Shown here one piece after another: positions 53,549 to 63,588 of a DNA stretch of 64,000 bases. The stretch comes from Semisulcospira habei (lineage: Eukaryota; Mollusca; Gastropoda; Semisulcospiridae). The position numbers and the translations under genes are program-made. The stretch covers positions 165,983,042-166,047,041 of the forward strand of contig BTPG01000002.1 in the NCBI GenBank assembly GCA_036245525.1, read 5' to 3'. The notes beneath the pieces are model-generated. The model had not been told where the DNA came from. It saw only the letters and a list, made by a program, of their open reading frames with translations, and did not search any database. Within the stretch, counting starts at the first letter, position 1, and each line of letters starts with the position of its first letter.

Positions 53549-54772
53549 ATGGCAGCGGGAGGATTTGGTCATGAAGATTTTGAAATGGATGACATGAATG
53601 ACTATGATACTGGTGCAACAGATGTAACTGGAATGGGAAATACTTCTAGTATGTATCACGAACTGTTAAAAGACAAAGTGAACTCATTTTATGATAGTGT
53701 TGGTGACCACCCAGATGAAATAGATCCTAATCAGTTTGAATATGATAAAGGTCATTTATTTCTAAATACAGACAAAGGTAAAGTACAACTGACTTATAAA
53801 AAAGATCCTGCAAAGTTTAGAGCTTTAAGTACAATCAAAACTGATGTTGGTGGTGAGGCAGCACTTCAGCGTTACCTTGGTGTTGGTAGTAAAAAGTTGC
53901 CACCTCAACTTGCTAGTACACTTCATGACGTACAAACAAGATTGCCAACTGGTCAAGAAATTGAAATGACTGAAGTAACAAGACTGCCAGAATTAGCAAA
54001 CACAGTAATACAAGAAACTTCATTTACAGAAGGGCAAATAAATGAGGCTATGAAAACAATGGGTGACTCTCCTTTGACAATGCGGGAGTTAGCAGGGTTG
54101 GATAAAACACTGCAGTCAATAAGAGGTGAGCTTGTAAATAATGTAGCCAAACTAGGCGAGCTTGATAATCACATAGAAAGAGAAAAAGAAAAACTAGCTA
54201 AAGCTGATGATGAGAATTATGACACAGAAATGAAAGAAAGAATACAACACAGATTAAATGATTTGCAGATAGAAAGATCAGCGCGACTAGAAGTGATTGA
54301 AATAGGAAAAGAAAAACTGAAAACACAGGTCAACAGGATTAGAGAAACTATTCAGAAAATACTTCACGAAGACACAACTTTGGCTGAGAGATTGAAAACA
54401 CTTTTCAGAGAGCAGGGTATCACTATTGCAAGTTTAATTACTGCTCTTGGATTTATTATTAGTACTGTAGTGTTAGCTGTAACGGGTGGACCAGGTGGTA
54501 GCACCGCGGCCCCTCCAGCACCTCCAGTTCCATCAGACCCAAAAGATTTACAGTCGTGGGTAAAATAACAGCTGTCTCATATATCAGACTTACTTCAGAA
54601 ATTAGCTGTAAAAGCAATGGATGCCTTGCCTGGCATAATAGGGAGTGTTGTCAGTTGGCTGATCAGTACAGCAGCAAAGGTAGTAGGGTTTATGGCAGAG
54701 CATGTATGGGTCTTTTTGGTGACAATAGGAGGGTTAATAGTGGGTTATTTAATGAAACAGGTAAAGAAGTAA
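53549..54772 (+). pseudogene. Polinton conserved coiled-coil membrane protein with one in-frame stop
   Basis: The first part (339 residues) is intact: acidic N-terminus HEDFEMDDMNDY, a long charged coiled coil about residues 200-280 (HIEREKEKLAKADDENY, IQHRLNDLQIERSARLEV), a membrane segment ITIASLITALGFIISTVVLA and a Gly/Pro-rich linker. A TAA at 54566-54568 stops it after DLQSWVK. The same frame continues for 67 codons with hydrophobic helices (ALPGIIGSVVSWLIS, VWVFLVTIGGLIVGYLM). Related Polinton proteins continue through this point, so the TAA is probably a nonsense mutation. Function unknown; a structural or membrane-active virion role is possible. Confidence 0.75.
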
Positions 54773-56046
54773 TATTCCTAATCCAGTAAGGCCTATTACC
54801 AATGCAGTTCTCTCCGACTCATGTGTGTTTACTGGGGTTACTGGCTGTACTGGTGCAGGTGCAGGTGTCGGCGCCGATGCTGGGGCTGTTACTGACATTA
54901 CTGGCATTACTGTCTGTACAGGTGATGATGATGTTACTGGCGTTACTGGCGTTATTAATGGTTTTAATGGTTGTAGGTGAGTGGTTGTTGGGCTCAAGTT
55001 TACAGATTGATTGAGTCCTAATTTTTGATCACGCCCAGCAACAATTATTTCATTATTATAATTTGTTATTGTCCCCATTTGGAGTTGAAGGTCAGATGGT
55101 AACATGTATAGCCCGATGCCAACTACAAAGTCAACTTTTGATCTAGCATATCTGAGAACGTCTTGGTAGTGTTGTATGCTTGAAGGGAGATCAACAACTG
55201 AGTTAATTGAATCTTCAAGGTTTGCAAGAAACTGTTTTTGTGCTTCAAATTTCCACTCCCATTTAAGATATTTGATTTTGTTTGAGCTTGTGCTCCTAGT
55301 ATACACCACACAAACGTTCTGATAGACTCATTGATGCATTCAACTCCTGCTTGAGTAAACCCGTCACTCTTATCTAAGACAAATGTGGTCCAGGCATTAG
55401 ACTGTTTCTGTTCAATTGAGCCTAACCACACTTCAGATTTTGATGAGAATGAAGAGTAGGGAGGCCAGTAATCTTGAGGGTATTGTCTGTGACTCATAGC
55501 ATAATACAATGTACCCATGCCTTTGTGATCATCAAGTTTTTGTGTAAAGTCATACTTTGTACTGATGTTAAATTCATTACAGATGCGTTCAAATGCTTTC
55601 ATATCCATGGGGTTGTTAAACTGATTAAAACTGGATTCAGTAGGCAGTGGTGTATGGAGTTCTGAGAGTATTCTTCTAAGCTGGTAATACGTGTGGAAAC
55701 GATAGACAGACTTAATCAGTTTGTTTGGGTGATTCAAATGGTCTGTAAAAGAAACGCCACAACCAGTAGTTGAGCATAGTATAGCAAAGTTAAGTTGGTT
55801 TTGAAACATCTGTAGTGGGCTTGAAGACCACTTTCTTGCAGTTGCATCATCTGTTATTGGAGGGTTTAGGTAATGATCATACGGATTTGGCACTTTCACT
55901 TGAAATAAATCTCCTTCAGACAAAGCTATATCGAGCTGATTTAGCTGAATTATTTTCTGATCATAAGTTGGTGCGACATTGTACTTGGCATCGACGTTAA
56001 ATTGAAATGCATTAACAGTGGTAATTGTTGGTGATTTAAATTCCAT
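54749..56046 (-). pseudogene. Conserved Polinton protein of unknown function, one frameshift
   Basis: From ATG 56046 the frame reads QLDIALSEGDLFQVKVPNPY, RKWSSSPLQMFQNQLNFAIL, STTGCGVSFTDHL, YRFHTYYQLRRILSEL, AWTTFVLDKSDGFTQAGVEC and SIRTFVWCILGAQAQT. It shifts near 55250 into a frame with AQKQFLANLEDS, HYQDVLRYARSKVDFVVGIG, a Pro/Thr/Val-rich linker and a C-terminal membrane segment ALVIGLTGLGILLLYLF. These blocks recur in Polintons and I recognise the family without a known role; a virion protein is likely. Its end overlaps the convergent coiled-coil gene by 24 bases, and 26 bases separate its start from the divergent gene at 56073. Confidence 0.72.
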
Positions 56047-56072
56047 TATGCTTTTTTATGTGATAATAAAAA

Positions 56073-56789
56073 ATGTTTATTACCTTAACAAATCTTGACA
56101 CAAGTAAACCAGTGTGGTTAACTAATGGAATTGATAATCGAGATGGTAACAAGGCTGTAGCTATCCATGAAATGTTTTACACTGTAAAGTGGTTTAATGT
56201 AACAGATGATAAAAATTACTCTGTAAGTGGAACTCTTGATGGTTTAGAAAAGGGTGATATTTTACCAGCTGGGTATTATGACTTTTGTACTTTAGCTGAA
56301 AGGCTTCAAAATGAATTTAAAATTAAGGCAACTTTAAACCCAGCTAATTTACTTGTTACAATTGAATTTCCAAAAACTGGAAACTTTTCTTTATCAATTA
56401 GTCTTTTATTATTACTTAGATTTTTAGGTAAAAAAATTATACATCCAGATGAAGATTGGACATCGCCAGTCGGGCGTCTACTTTCACCAAAAAAATCAAG
56501 AATAACTGGCAGATATCCTGTTCATTTATCAGTACACACAATGCTAAATGTTAATTTGAAAGAACTAAGCACTACTGATAATGTTCACAATGGAAATCCT
56601 GCGACATTGTTGAAATGTGTGTGGACTGGAACTGCTCCTTATTGCGAAAATGTAGTTGTTAGATTTCCTAATTCACAGTTTAAAAAATTAGGCACAAGTT
56701 TCTTTGAATCATTGTGCTTATATGTAACTAATCAGAATGGCAAACCAGTTGTGATGCATGATTTTTATGTTGTGTTGGAAGTGAAATAA
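56073..56789 (+). CDS. Candidate minor capsid (penton, single jelly-roll) protein of the Polinton
   Basis: An intact ORF of 238 codons, rich in beta-prone segments: AVAIHEMFYTVKWFNVTD, LPAGYYDFCTLAERLQNEF, ANLLVTIEFPKTGNFSLS, YCENVVVRFPN, DFYVVLEV. The motif G-Y-Y-x-F-x-T-L-x-x-x-L with a following short-lived strand pattern is seen in predicted penton proteins of Polintons and related viruses. Size and position near the capsid gene agree. Assignment is by pattern only; it could be another virion protein. Confidence 0.5.
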   Translation: MFITLTNLDTSKPVWLTNGIDNRDGNKAVAIHEMFYTVKWFNVTDDKNYSVSGTLDGLEKGDILPAGYYDFCTLAERLQNEFKIKATLNPANLLVTIEFPKTGNFSLSISLLLLLRFLGKKIIHPDEDWTSPVGRLLSPKKSRITGRYPVHLSVHTMLNVNLKELSTTDNVHNGNPATLLKCVWTGTAPYCENVVVRFPNSQFKKLGTSFFESLCLYVTNQNGKPVVMHDFYVVLEVK

Positions 56790-56811
56790 ATTTTATTTTT
56801 GCAAAATAAAA

Positions 56812-57647
56812 ATGAGCGGTCTTGGTCCAAAGCCGAGAATTGTACCAGTTGCATATCCGTCAATAGAGTTGAAAGATTTGGCTGATGTGCAAGATTTTGA
56901 TAAAGAAGGTGAGGTAGGAGAGGTGTATGGCCTTGAACTTGTTTCCATTGGATTGTACAAACGAAAGGTAATTGATGATGTAAAAGATGGTGCTGAGAGA
57001 CAGTTTCCTAAACTTGGCCAACTTCGTGATGTTACTGTACCTACGCCTGTAAATAATGTGCTATACAGCTTAAAACATGTGGGTAATAAGTGGGTAATTA
57101 TTCCTACCCCTGTTCCACTTGCACCTATCCCAATTGTATGGGACGTAAAGTTTGTATTTATTAGTCCTATGTATATTATACTGATGAAGGAGCCCTAGTA
57201 TTTAGAAAAGTTGTTAACTCTGAGCCAATGCTTGTAAGTCTTGTGCCAAGCTATTTCGCAGAAACCAATAGCAGAGAAAAACTAAAACTGCAAGAGTATG
57301 GAAAACGAAGATATCTTCTTACAAATATAAAGGGTAGGACAGATACTACTATTTCGTTCGTACCAGCAAATTTTACCATAGATAGAGAAGCGACAATAGT
57401 TTTTGAAATTATCATGAGGTCTGTAGATACTGTGAAAGAAGCAGATATCGCACAGGGAATCAAACTTACGTGGGATAGCTTAGTAGCAGAGTCAACAAAG
57501 GTTGTTATTGCTATTAGAAAAATCAACACAGATTTTGACGTTTCGAGTAGTGTCCCTGCTGTTAAGGTAGTGATCGATAAAACAATTTTTGTTCTTCCAA
57601 GTTTCATAAACCTAAATCATAGATCTTGTTTCGTTTTATTACGCTAG
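56812..57647 (+). pseudogene. Uncharacterised Polinton gene L, one frameshift
   Basis: The first frame (56812-57198) reads YPSIELKDLADVQDFDKEGE and PIPIVWDVKFVFISPMYI. The second (open through 57228-57647) reads FRKVVNSEPMLVSLVPSYF, FVPANFTIDREATIVFEII and LTWDSLVAESTKVVIAIRK. Continuity suggests one gene of about 270 residues shifted near 57165-57185, where there is no long homopolymer. No known domain is recognised; predicted beta strands would suit a virion protein. It starts 22 bases after the previous stop. Confidence 0.5.
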
Positions 57648-57718
57648 CAAATTGTATACCTTTGAAGAGTTGCAAAATAAATTAGAAGATTAAATTTAAA
57701 AAATATTTGCCACAAAAA

Positions 57719-58354
57719 ATGCCAACACTGTATCCGCAAATACAACCTGATCCGCCTGAACCTATTGTTCCAGATAGACCAATACAGGCAGACTCATTCC
57801 GTTTAATGAATATTACAGAAGCGTTGAAGTATTTGGAAGGAGAACAAGCAAAATACTCGAGGTGCAAACGACGTTACAAAACGGTTTTCAATTCTGTACA
57901 CAACACATCAATGGCCGTGGGTGTGGTTTCAGCTGGATTATCTGTAGGAGGTATAGCTCTGTTTGCCACTGGAGTTGGAAGTGTCATAGGAATTGCTATT
58001 GAAGGTGTTGGCCTTGCCACAAGCCTGGCATGCTTTGGTATGGAGGCCCTTAACAAAAGATTTCATACGAAGTTACAGAAGCATGAAGCATTGAGTACGC
58101 TCGCTGGTGCTAAGCTGAGCAGTATGAAACTTATTATCAGTAAGGCTTTAAATGATAATAAAATTGATGATCATGAATTTAAGAGAGTGCAGGATGATTT
58201 GGCCAATTACAAACAACAAAAATCTGAAATTCAAAATAAGATGCGTAGTCAACCCGCAAATGTTGAAGAAATAAAGAAATCTTTTTTAGAAGAAGGGAAA
58301 AAGATAGGGGTGGAAGAAACTATGAAAAGAGTTCAAGGACTTATAAGCAATTGA
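57719..58354 (+). CDS. Polinton-associated membrane protein (gene M)
   Basis: An intact ORF of about 211 residues from ATG 57719 (an in-frame ATG at 57707 and one at 57719 are both possible). A Pro-rich N-terminus (QPDPPEPIVPDRPIQ) leads to ITEALKYLEGEQAKYSRCKR, then glycine-rich hydrophobic segments GVVSAGLSVGGIALFATGVG and IGIAIEGVGLATSLACFGM, then a charged helical tail (KLIISKALNDNKIDDHEFKR). Proteins with this layout are common beside Polinton genes in molluscs and other invertebrates. Function unknown. Confidence 0.65.
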   Translation: MPTLYPQIQPDPPEPIVPDRPIQADSFRLMNITEALKYLEGEQAKYSRCKRRYKTVFNSVHNTSMAVGVVSAGLSVGGIALFATGVGSVIGIAIEGVGLATSLACFGMEALNKRFHTKLQKHEALSTLAGAKLSSMKLIISKALNDNKIDDHEFKRVQDDLANYKQQKSEIQNKMRSQPANVEEIKKSFLEEGKKIGVEETMKRVQGLISN

Positions 58355-59138
58355 CGATAGGTTTTAGTAATCCATTAATTTTGTCATACTCTTTGCAAAG
58401 AGATGTCATGCCTTTCTCGCCTGCCTATCTAACACCATCTGCCCCACCACCAGACTATTACTGAAAAAAAAGTTTTTCTATTGTCTTTGTAACTTAGGAA
58501 ATCTGTCCGAGTATCTTATTGACGAGGGTCAAGAACTTACAAATTCTTATGTTTAGGTTCTTGTAAGAACTTGTTTTAAGTCACTTAAAAGAACTTATGA
58601 CACTAACTTTAAAGTTACTTGAAAGTTGTAGGTATATTTGAAGAAGAAAAAAAAACCCACGCTGTGGGGCTGACTAGGGAGACTATGAGAACAAAACAGC
58701 TGTGTGTGCCATAATTGCCATGCAGATTGCGAGATAGGGTGAGTTCAGGTGGAGAGAGATGAACCAGGATGAAGCTTAAAAACAGGAACAACTCTGAAGG
58801 TTTCTAAAAGAATAATGCATCTCAATACGGTAGACTTTGGGATGAAATCCTCATCTTGCTTTAACCTGGTGTTCAACAAACCTGTGTATACAATGACATT
58901 AGTTTAAAACAAAACAAAAAAAAAAGTCATAGATTACCATTTACCATTTTCAGGTGAGTGACACTAGCCAATCTCAATTCATGTGTACTAATCAGGCATG
59001 TGCCCCCACAATGGCAGATGACCACATTGTACTGGTAGATTCAACATGACGACGGTAAACAGAAGTGGCATTGGATGAACCACAACTACCTTCAAATACA
59101 CCCAGAGGCAGAAGTGGCAGGATCTTCAAAATGTGATG
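58355..59138. other. Right flank of the Polinton; no gene
   Basis: No terminal inverted repeat matching the left flank was found. AAGAACTTACAAATTCTTA and GTTCTTGTAAGAACTTG near 58532-58575 form short inverted and direct repeats. A fragment resembling SINE family A (CTGTGGGGCTGAC) lies near 58660. Confidence 0.4.
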
Positions 59139-60255
59139 TTGACACAAGAGTAGAAAATCATTAAAACAAATACAGATAGCAATATCAAGGAATACAGCGA
59201 GCAAAGACAGTAGGGAGAGTTTAAAAAAGGAAAATGCACAACAATGGACCAAGGATACACAAGTCCCAGAAGAAAAAAAAACCCACGCTGTGGGGCTGAC
59301 CAGGGAGACTGAGAACTAAACAATTGTTAACTCTACACGTCTCCCAAGGTATATCGGTGAGGGATTCTGAAAAGTGGAATATATTACACGTTTTGTACAT
59401 TGAGATATGGTATTGGTAGCACTGTGTGCTTAACAGCAGCACAATCTGGTTTCAAATTCGAAGGTTCCCCCCCCCCCCCCCCCCCCCCCTCAAATCAAAA
59501 TCTCCCAGACTCGGATTACGGTTGGGTTAGGGGGGGGGGGGGGGAAGATGAACAGGTGTACCGACAATGTTGAAGTTGGTCGACAGACACTGAGACACAA
59601 TGCAGAACAGAACAAGTCTTCGGTTACCTAACGGCTGGAGTGCGTTTTCTCATCCTGACCGCTTTGAAATGGCCGCCTTTTTCACTGGACATGCCTGTGC
59701 GGCTTGTGAAAAAAAAAACACAACACAATATTGAATGTAGGGATGCTGCACCTTTCATCTTAATTTATCATGTACCCTAGTTGACACAAGAGTAGAAAAT
59801 CATTAATCAGTAGGGAGAGTTTAAAAATGGAAAATGCACAACAATGGACACAAGCCCCAGAAAAAAAAAAAAAAAAAAAAAACTCCACGCTGTGGGGCTG
59901 ACCAGAGAGACTGAGAACTAAACAGTTGTTGTGAGGGATTCTGAAAAGTGGAATAGATTACACGTTTTGTACATTGGGATATGGTAGCACTGCGTGCTTA
60001 TCAACAGCAGCATAATCTGGTTTCGAATTCGAAGGCCTGGTGGGCGGGAATGGTCTTACCCACCCCCCACCCCTCATTAAATCAAAATCTCCCAGACTTG
60101 GATTACGGTTGGGTTAGGGGGGAAAAGACGAACAGGTATACCGACAACGTTGAAGTTGGTCGACAGACACAATGCAGAACAGAACAAGTCTTCGGTTACC
60201 TACCGGCTGGAGTGCGTTTTCTCATCTTGACCGCTTCGAAATGGCCGCCATGTTT
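59139..60255. repeat. Tandem duplication of a block containing SINE family A remnants
   Basis: Block 59139-59690 recurs as 59779-60255. Shared anchors include GACACAAGAGTAGAAAATCA, GAGGGATTCTGAAAAGTGGA, TCTCCCAGACT, GTTGAAGTTGGTCGACAGAC and GAGTGCGTTTTCTCATC. C and A runs differ between copies. Each contains a shortened family A segment (GTGGGGCTGACC). Confidence 0.75.
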
Positions 60256-60936
60256 TCAAACTGACTGACAAAATAAGAACGGAGCAGTTTACGTCACACA
60301 CTTTTTTCCTTGGCTTATATCCAATTACCGTGAATAAAAAAAACAAACACACTTAAATCGTGAAAAAATCGTGATTTAGTAGCAAAGATTTACAGCTGTT
60401 AAAAAAGTAGAAGCAACTTCCTGTACGTTTTGCTTTCGAAAACATGGCGCCGCCCCAAATGATCCACCAATCACCAAGGGGCAAGCCACCATTACGAGAC
60501 TATTCGAGACCGGAAAGGTTTTTGTGCACAGGCTGGGGCGTGGAACAGCCTGGGGTGCACACAAAGATATAAATTTGCATCAAAGAAATAGGTCAAAATG
60601 AAATAAAATCAGCTTCCTTTGACAATATTTTTTTTTCACCAGTGACAGTCTTTAGAGTCCTAAACACTGATTCAAAAAGTTTCAAAATCACAGAAGGCTG
60701 TAATCTTTAGGTGTAGCTGTCCCCCAATTCTTTATAACAGCAAAATCAGCAAATCAAAGGAGTTGGGCCAGTTCGCACTGAGTGTTCTTAGAGTGGACCA
60801 CACAAATATGTTTTAGCAAAGATACACTATATTCATTATTTGGAGAGAAAAAAAATCATGTAGACTCAGCTAGAACGGCCTTACCATGGGCGCTGGAGTT
60901 ATTTATGATCTGGCAGGACTGCTAATCTAGAACTGC
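60256..60936. other. No feature recognised
   Basis: AT-rich DNA without conserved frames. Confidence 0.4.
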
Positions 60937-60937
60937 G

Positions 60938-61317
60938 ATTGATTGATTGATTGTACATTGCTTAACAGCAACAAGGCTTTCTCAGGACGTGCCCGCACTG
61001 CTTGGGAAAAAAACAAAACATAATATTGAATGTATGTCGCCAGCCGGTCCAATACGTTAAATAAACCCAACACATGGGGCCCAAATAAAGCTAAGACCAT
61101 TTGGCAACACACATCCAATATCAAGAGCTACAGGAAGTGCAGACAGTAGAGAGAGTTTTAAAAAGGAAAATACAGGTGAATGGACCAAGGGTAGACAGAA
61201 ACACATGCCCCAGAGTAGAGGGGAAAACCCACCCTGTGGGGCTGACCAGGGTGACCCTGGGAACTAAAAAATACCTAACCCCACCCAAGTCCCCCAGGGC
61301 AGACCTGGGTGGGGGTT
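60938..61317 (-). mobile_element. SINE family A copy, minus strand
   Basis: The TTGATTGATTG tail is at the left and the CAGACCTGGGTGGGGG end at the right. GAACTG occurs on both sides (near 60929 and 61318), suggesting a short or eroded target duplication. Confidence 0.83.
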
Positions 61318-61319
61318 GA

Positions 61320-62035
61320 ACTGAGAGTGCGAAGAACGGGAGAAGAGTAACAAAACAGTATTACACAACACCAAAACAAAACTCATGGCTACGAGATCAG
61401 TTGTGTCCACAGTACCACCAATCCTCTATACTACAAGTCAGTACAACAGTAATAATACTACGTAGGTGTGCAAGTTACATTCGCAATCTTGCTTCAATCT
61501 GTCCCAAAAAAATGATTTTGTGATATTTAAAATAAAAGTGTGCAAACAAACATACACAAAATGTCAGACAAATTCACCTTGCATAAAGAAATATTCACCT
61601 GACAATGTGACATACGCAAAAACTTAACATCTAGCGGCTATAGTGGGCACCCAACAACTCAAGGCGCTGCCACACACAAAAAACACGTGGACACTCGCTG
61701 TCTTCCACAAAGTGGGTTAATGACTTAGTGCACTAACAACAACACTAATGACATCTTTGGAAAGACAAACCTAAACACAATGTAAAACGTTTTCTTTCAA
61801 AGTGAAATTATTTGCATTTAAAAATCAGGTAAAAATCGCACTCTCAGCGCGTTGGCCACTCGCAGAACGCCAGCTTGCTTACCAAATGAGAATTGCTAGA
61901 AGAGTCGTTATAAAAAACAGAAGGGACTCAGAAAAACACAAGTAATAAGAATGAACTTTTAAAATACCTTTCAGTGTTTCGTTGAATTAATAACACAACA
62001 CAATGTCTTTCTCTAGCTATATAAAAAATTTAAAG
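61320..62035. other. No feature recognised
   Basis: AT-rich DNA without conserved frames. Confidence 0.4.
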
Positions 62036-62039
62036 TGCA

Positions 62040-62340
62040 TATAACGAAAATTATGGACTCTAAGTCTAATATGGCACAACCGACTTTTTATTAACGATGA
62101 CTTAACTCTCCAATGAGACATCCAATTTCAGTATACTCGGAGGCTCTCCTAGACACAATTCCTATGCATACTACTTTAGTCGACTCATCATAAAGGTTGA
62201 GTGTCACGAGTGGTTGACAGGTGTATTTGCTTACATTTTGAGAAAACATGTATTTCGCTGGTGCAGGAGCCATCTTGTATTCTCATATAATATGTAAATC
62301 GGTCAAACGCGTGAGCCATAAGGGCTTTGCCTTTCTTGTT
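62040..62340 (+). repeat. End fragment of the AGGTCA-bearing dispersed repeat
   Basis: CCTATGCATACTACTTTAGT followed by AAAGGTTGAGTGTCACGAG is a degenerate monomer. The right edge GTGAGCCATAAGGGCTTTGC matches, inverted, the left edge of the copy at 42539. Confidence 0.6.
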
Positions 62341-62361
62341 AAAACTGTTAAGCAGAAGACG

Positions 62362-62672
62362 TCGGAGCCGGGCAGAAGAGCGAAGGGAATCGCCGGGTCG
62401 TGGGTTCGAATCCCGGCCGTCCCGGCCCCGGTAGCTGGACTTACAAACCAGGGGGAAAACTGAGACGGGCTTGTTCAATACTCAATAGCATGTCCGTTGA
62501 AAGGTCCTGGTAAATCAAAGTGGCACAGTTGGAGTGCGCCTGAGTTGATCAGTGTTCAGGTCCTACTCCATAGGTAATAGATTTCCCTGTCCCCCATAAC
62601 CCGCCCGTCAGTCACGTCGGTGCCGTGGACGTTAAACCCCGACCTAACAAACCAGGGCTCGGGAAAAGAGTC
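62362..62672 (+). mobile_element. tRNA-related SINE family C, first of two tandem copies
   Basis: The head has GAGCGAAGGGAATCGCCGGG and a B-box-like GTGGGTTCGAATCCCGGCC. The body includes GACGGGCTTGTTC, TAGCATGTCCGTTGAAAGG and AATAGATTTCCCTGTC, ending GCCGTGGACGTTAAACCCC and AACAAACCAG. Confidence 0.75.
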
Positions 62673-62689
62673 CGAAATAGCTTAGGCGG

Positions 62690-62996
62690 TTATGCGTCGG
62701 AGCAAGAGAGCGAAGGGAATCGCCGGGTCGTGGGTTCGAAACCCCGGCCCGGCCCTGGCCGGTAACTGGACTCGCCGCAATCCAGAGGAAAAAGACGGGC
62801 TTGTTCCCATAGCATGTCCGTTGAAAGGCACTGGCATATCAAAGTGGAACAGTTGCAGCGGTGTGCCTGAATGGATCAGTATTCAGGTCGTACTCCATAG
62901 GCAATAGATTTCCCTGTCTCTCATAACCCGCCCGGCAGGGCCGTCCATTATCACTTCGGTGCCGTGGACGTTAAACCCCAAACTAACCAACCAAAA
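62690..62996 (+). mobile_element. tRNA-related SINE family C, second copy
   Basis: It repeats the first copy block for block, with GTGGGTTCGAAACCCCGGCC as the B-box region and GCCGTGGACGTTAAACCCC then ACTAACCAACCAAAA as the tail. Roughly 15-20% divergent from the first by eye. The two lie head to tail about 20 bp apart. Confidence 0.75.
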
Positions 62997-63505
62997 AAGG
63001 GCTCTGGAAGTTCCCCGCGTTGCCTAGCAGCGTCGGTGCGTCAACCGCTATCTTAGGAGGATATAATAATCTTCAGATAGTAGCGAAGTAGTGTTTCAAC
63101 ACGTTCTTCTTCATGTTTCTTCCTCTTTGGAAAAAAAAAAAAAACAACTTGCGGAATAGATTCTGGTTAGCGGTTTCCTACGGCGGTGATGGCAAGACTT
63201 CAGTGCTGTTATTGCCTACAGCACGTCAAGACTGACTTTCCTGACATTGTCCTGACAGCGATTTCCCTATGAGGGCCTTATCGCGAATCCTCTCAAGATT
63301 TTGTGACCGACACGATTGGAGTTTGGGAAAGTCTTGACAGATCTCCTATGGTCTGGTTGAGCAAAGCTTGCCTCGTGTTTTCTTTCAATTAACTAGTTAA
63401 TTAGAACAAGACATGTTTCGAACTCATTCTAGGCCCAAGACCGAAATCCCCACATTTTGAAGTTGCCCTCTAAAGGACCGTATTACAATTCTAGAGACAG
63501 ATCAT
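62997..63505. other. No feature recognised
   Basis: Unique-looking DNA with one A run near 63130. No conserved frame. Confidence 0.4.
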
Positions 63506-63588
63506 GATCGAGCATGATAGTTCAAGGGTGGTGCCAGAATAGAATTACTAGCTATTCTGACACCACCCTTGAACTATCATGCTCGATC
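63506..63588. repeat. Palindromic hairpin, copy 3
   Basis: The arms run from GATCGAGCATGATAGTTCAA and GGGTGGTGCCAGAATAG to their inverses, about 38 bp with one mismatch around a short loop. The right flank (CCATGTCTTGCTGTGG) is the inverse of the left flank of hairpin copy 2. Confidence 0.8.

Larger units (their letters stand above)
45051..58354. mobile_element. Maverick/Polinton DNA transposon (polintovirus-like), partly decayed
   Basis: The 13.3 kb block carries the defining set: DDE integrase, protein-primed DNA polymerase B, FtsK/HerA-type packaging ATPase and double-jelly-roll major capsid protein, plus a candidate minor capsid protein and several small conserved genes. Genes are packed with gaps of tens of bases, are AT-rich and lie in both directions. 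The coordinates given are those of the outermost genes; the true ends lie further out and were not found. No adenovirus-type cysteine protease was recognised. Several genes are broken by frameshifts or stops, so this copy is probably not active as it reads here. Confidence 0.95.

Noticed and set aside
44800..58700. Terminal inverted repeats of the Polinton.
   Set aside because: Comparison of the flanks by eye gave no match beyond short AT-rich similarity.
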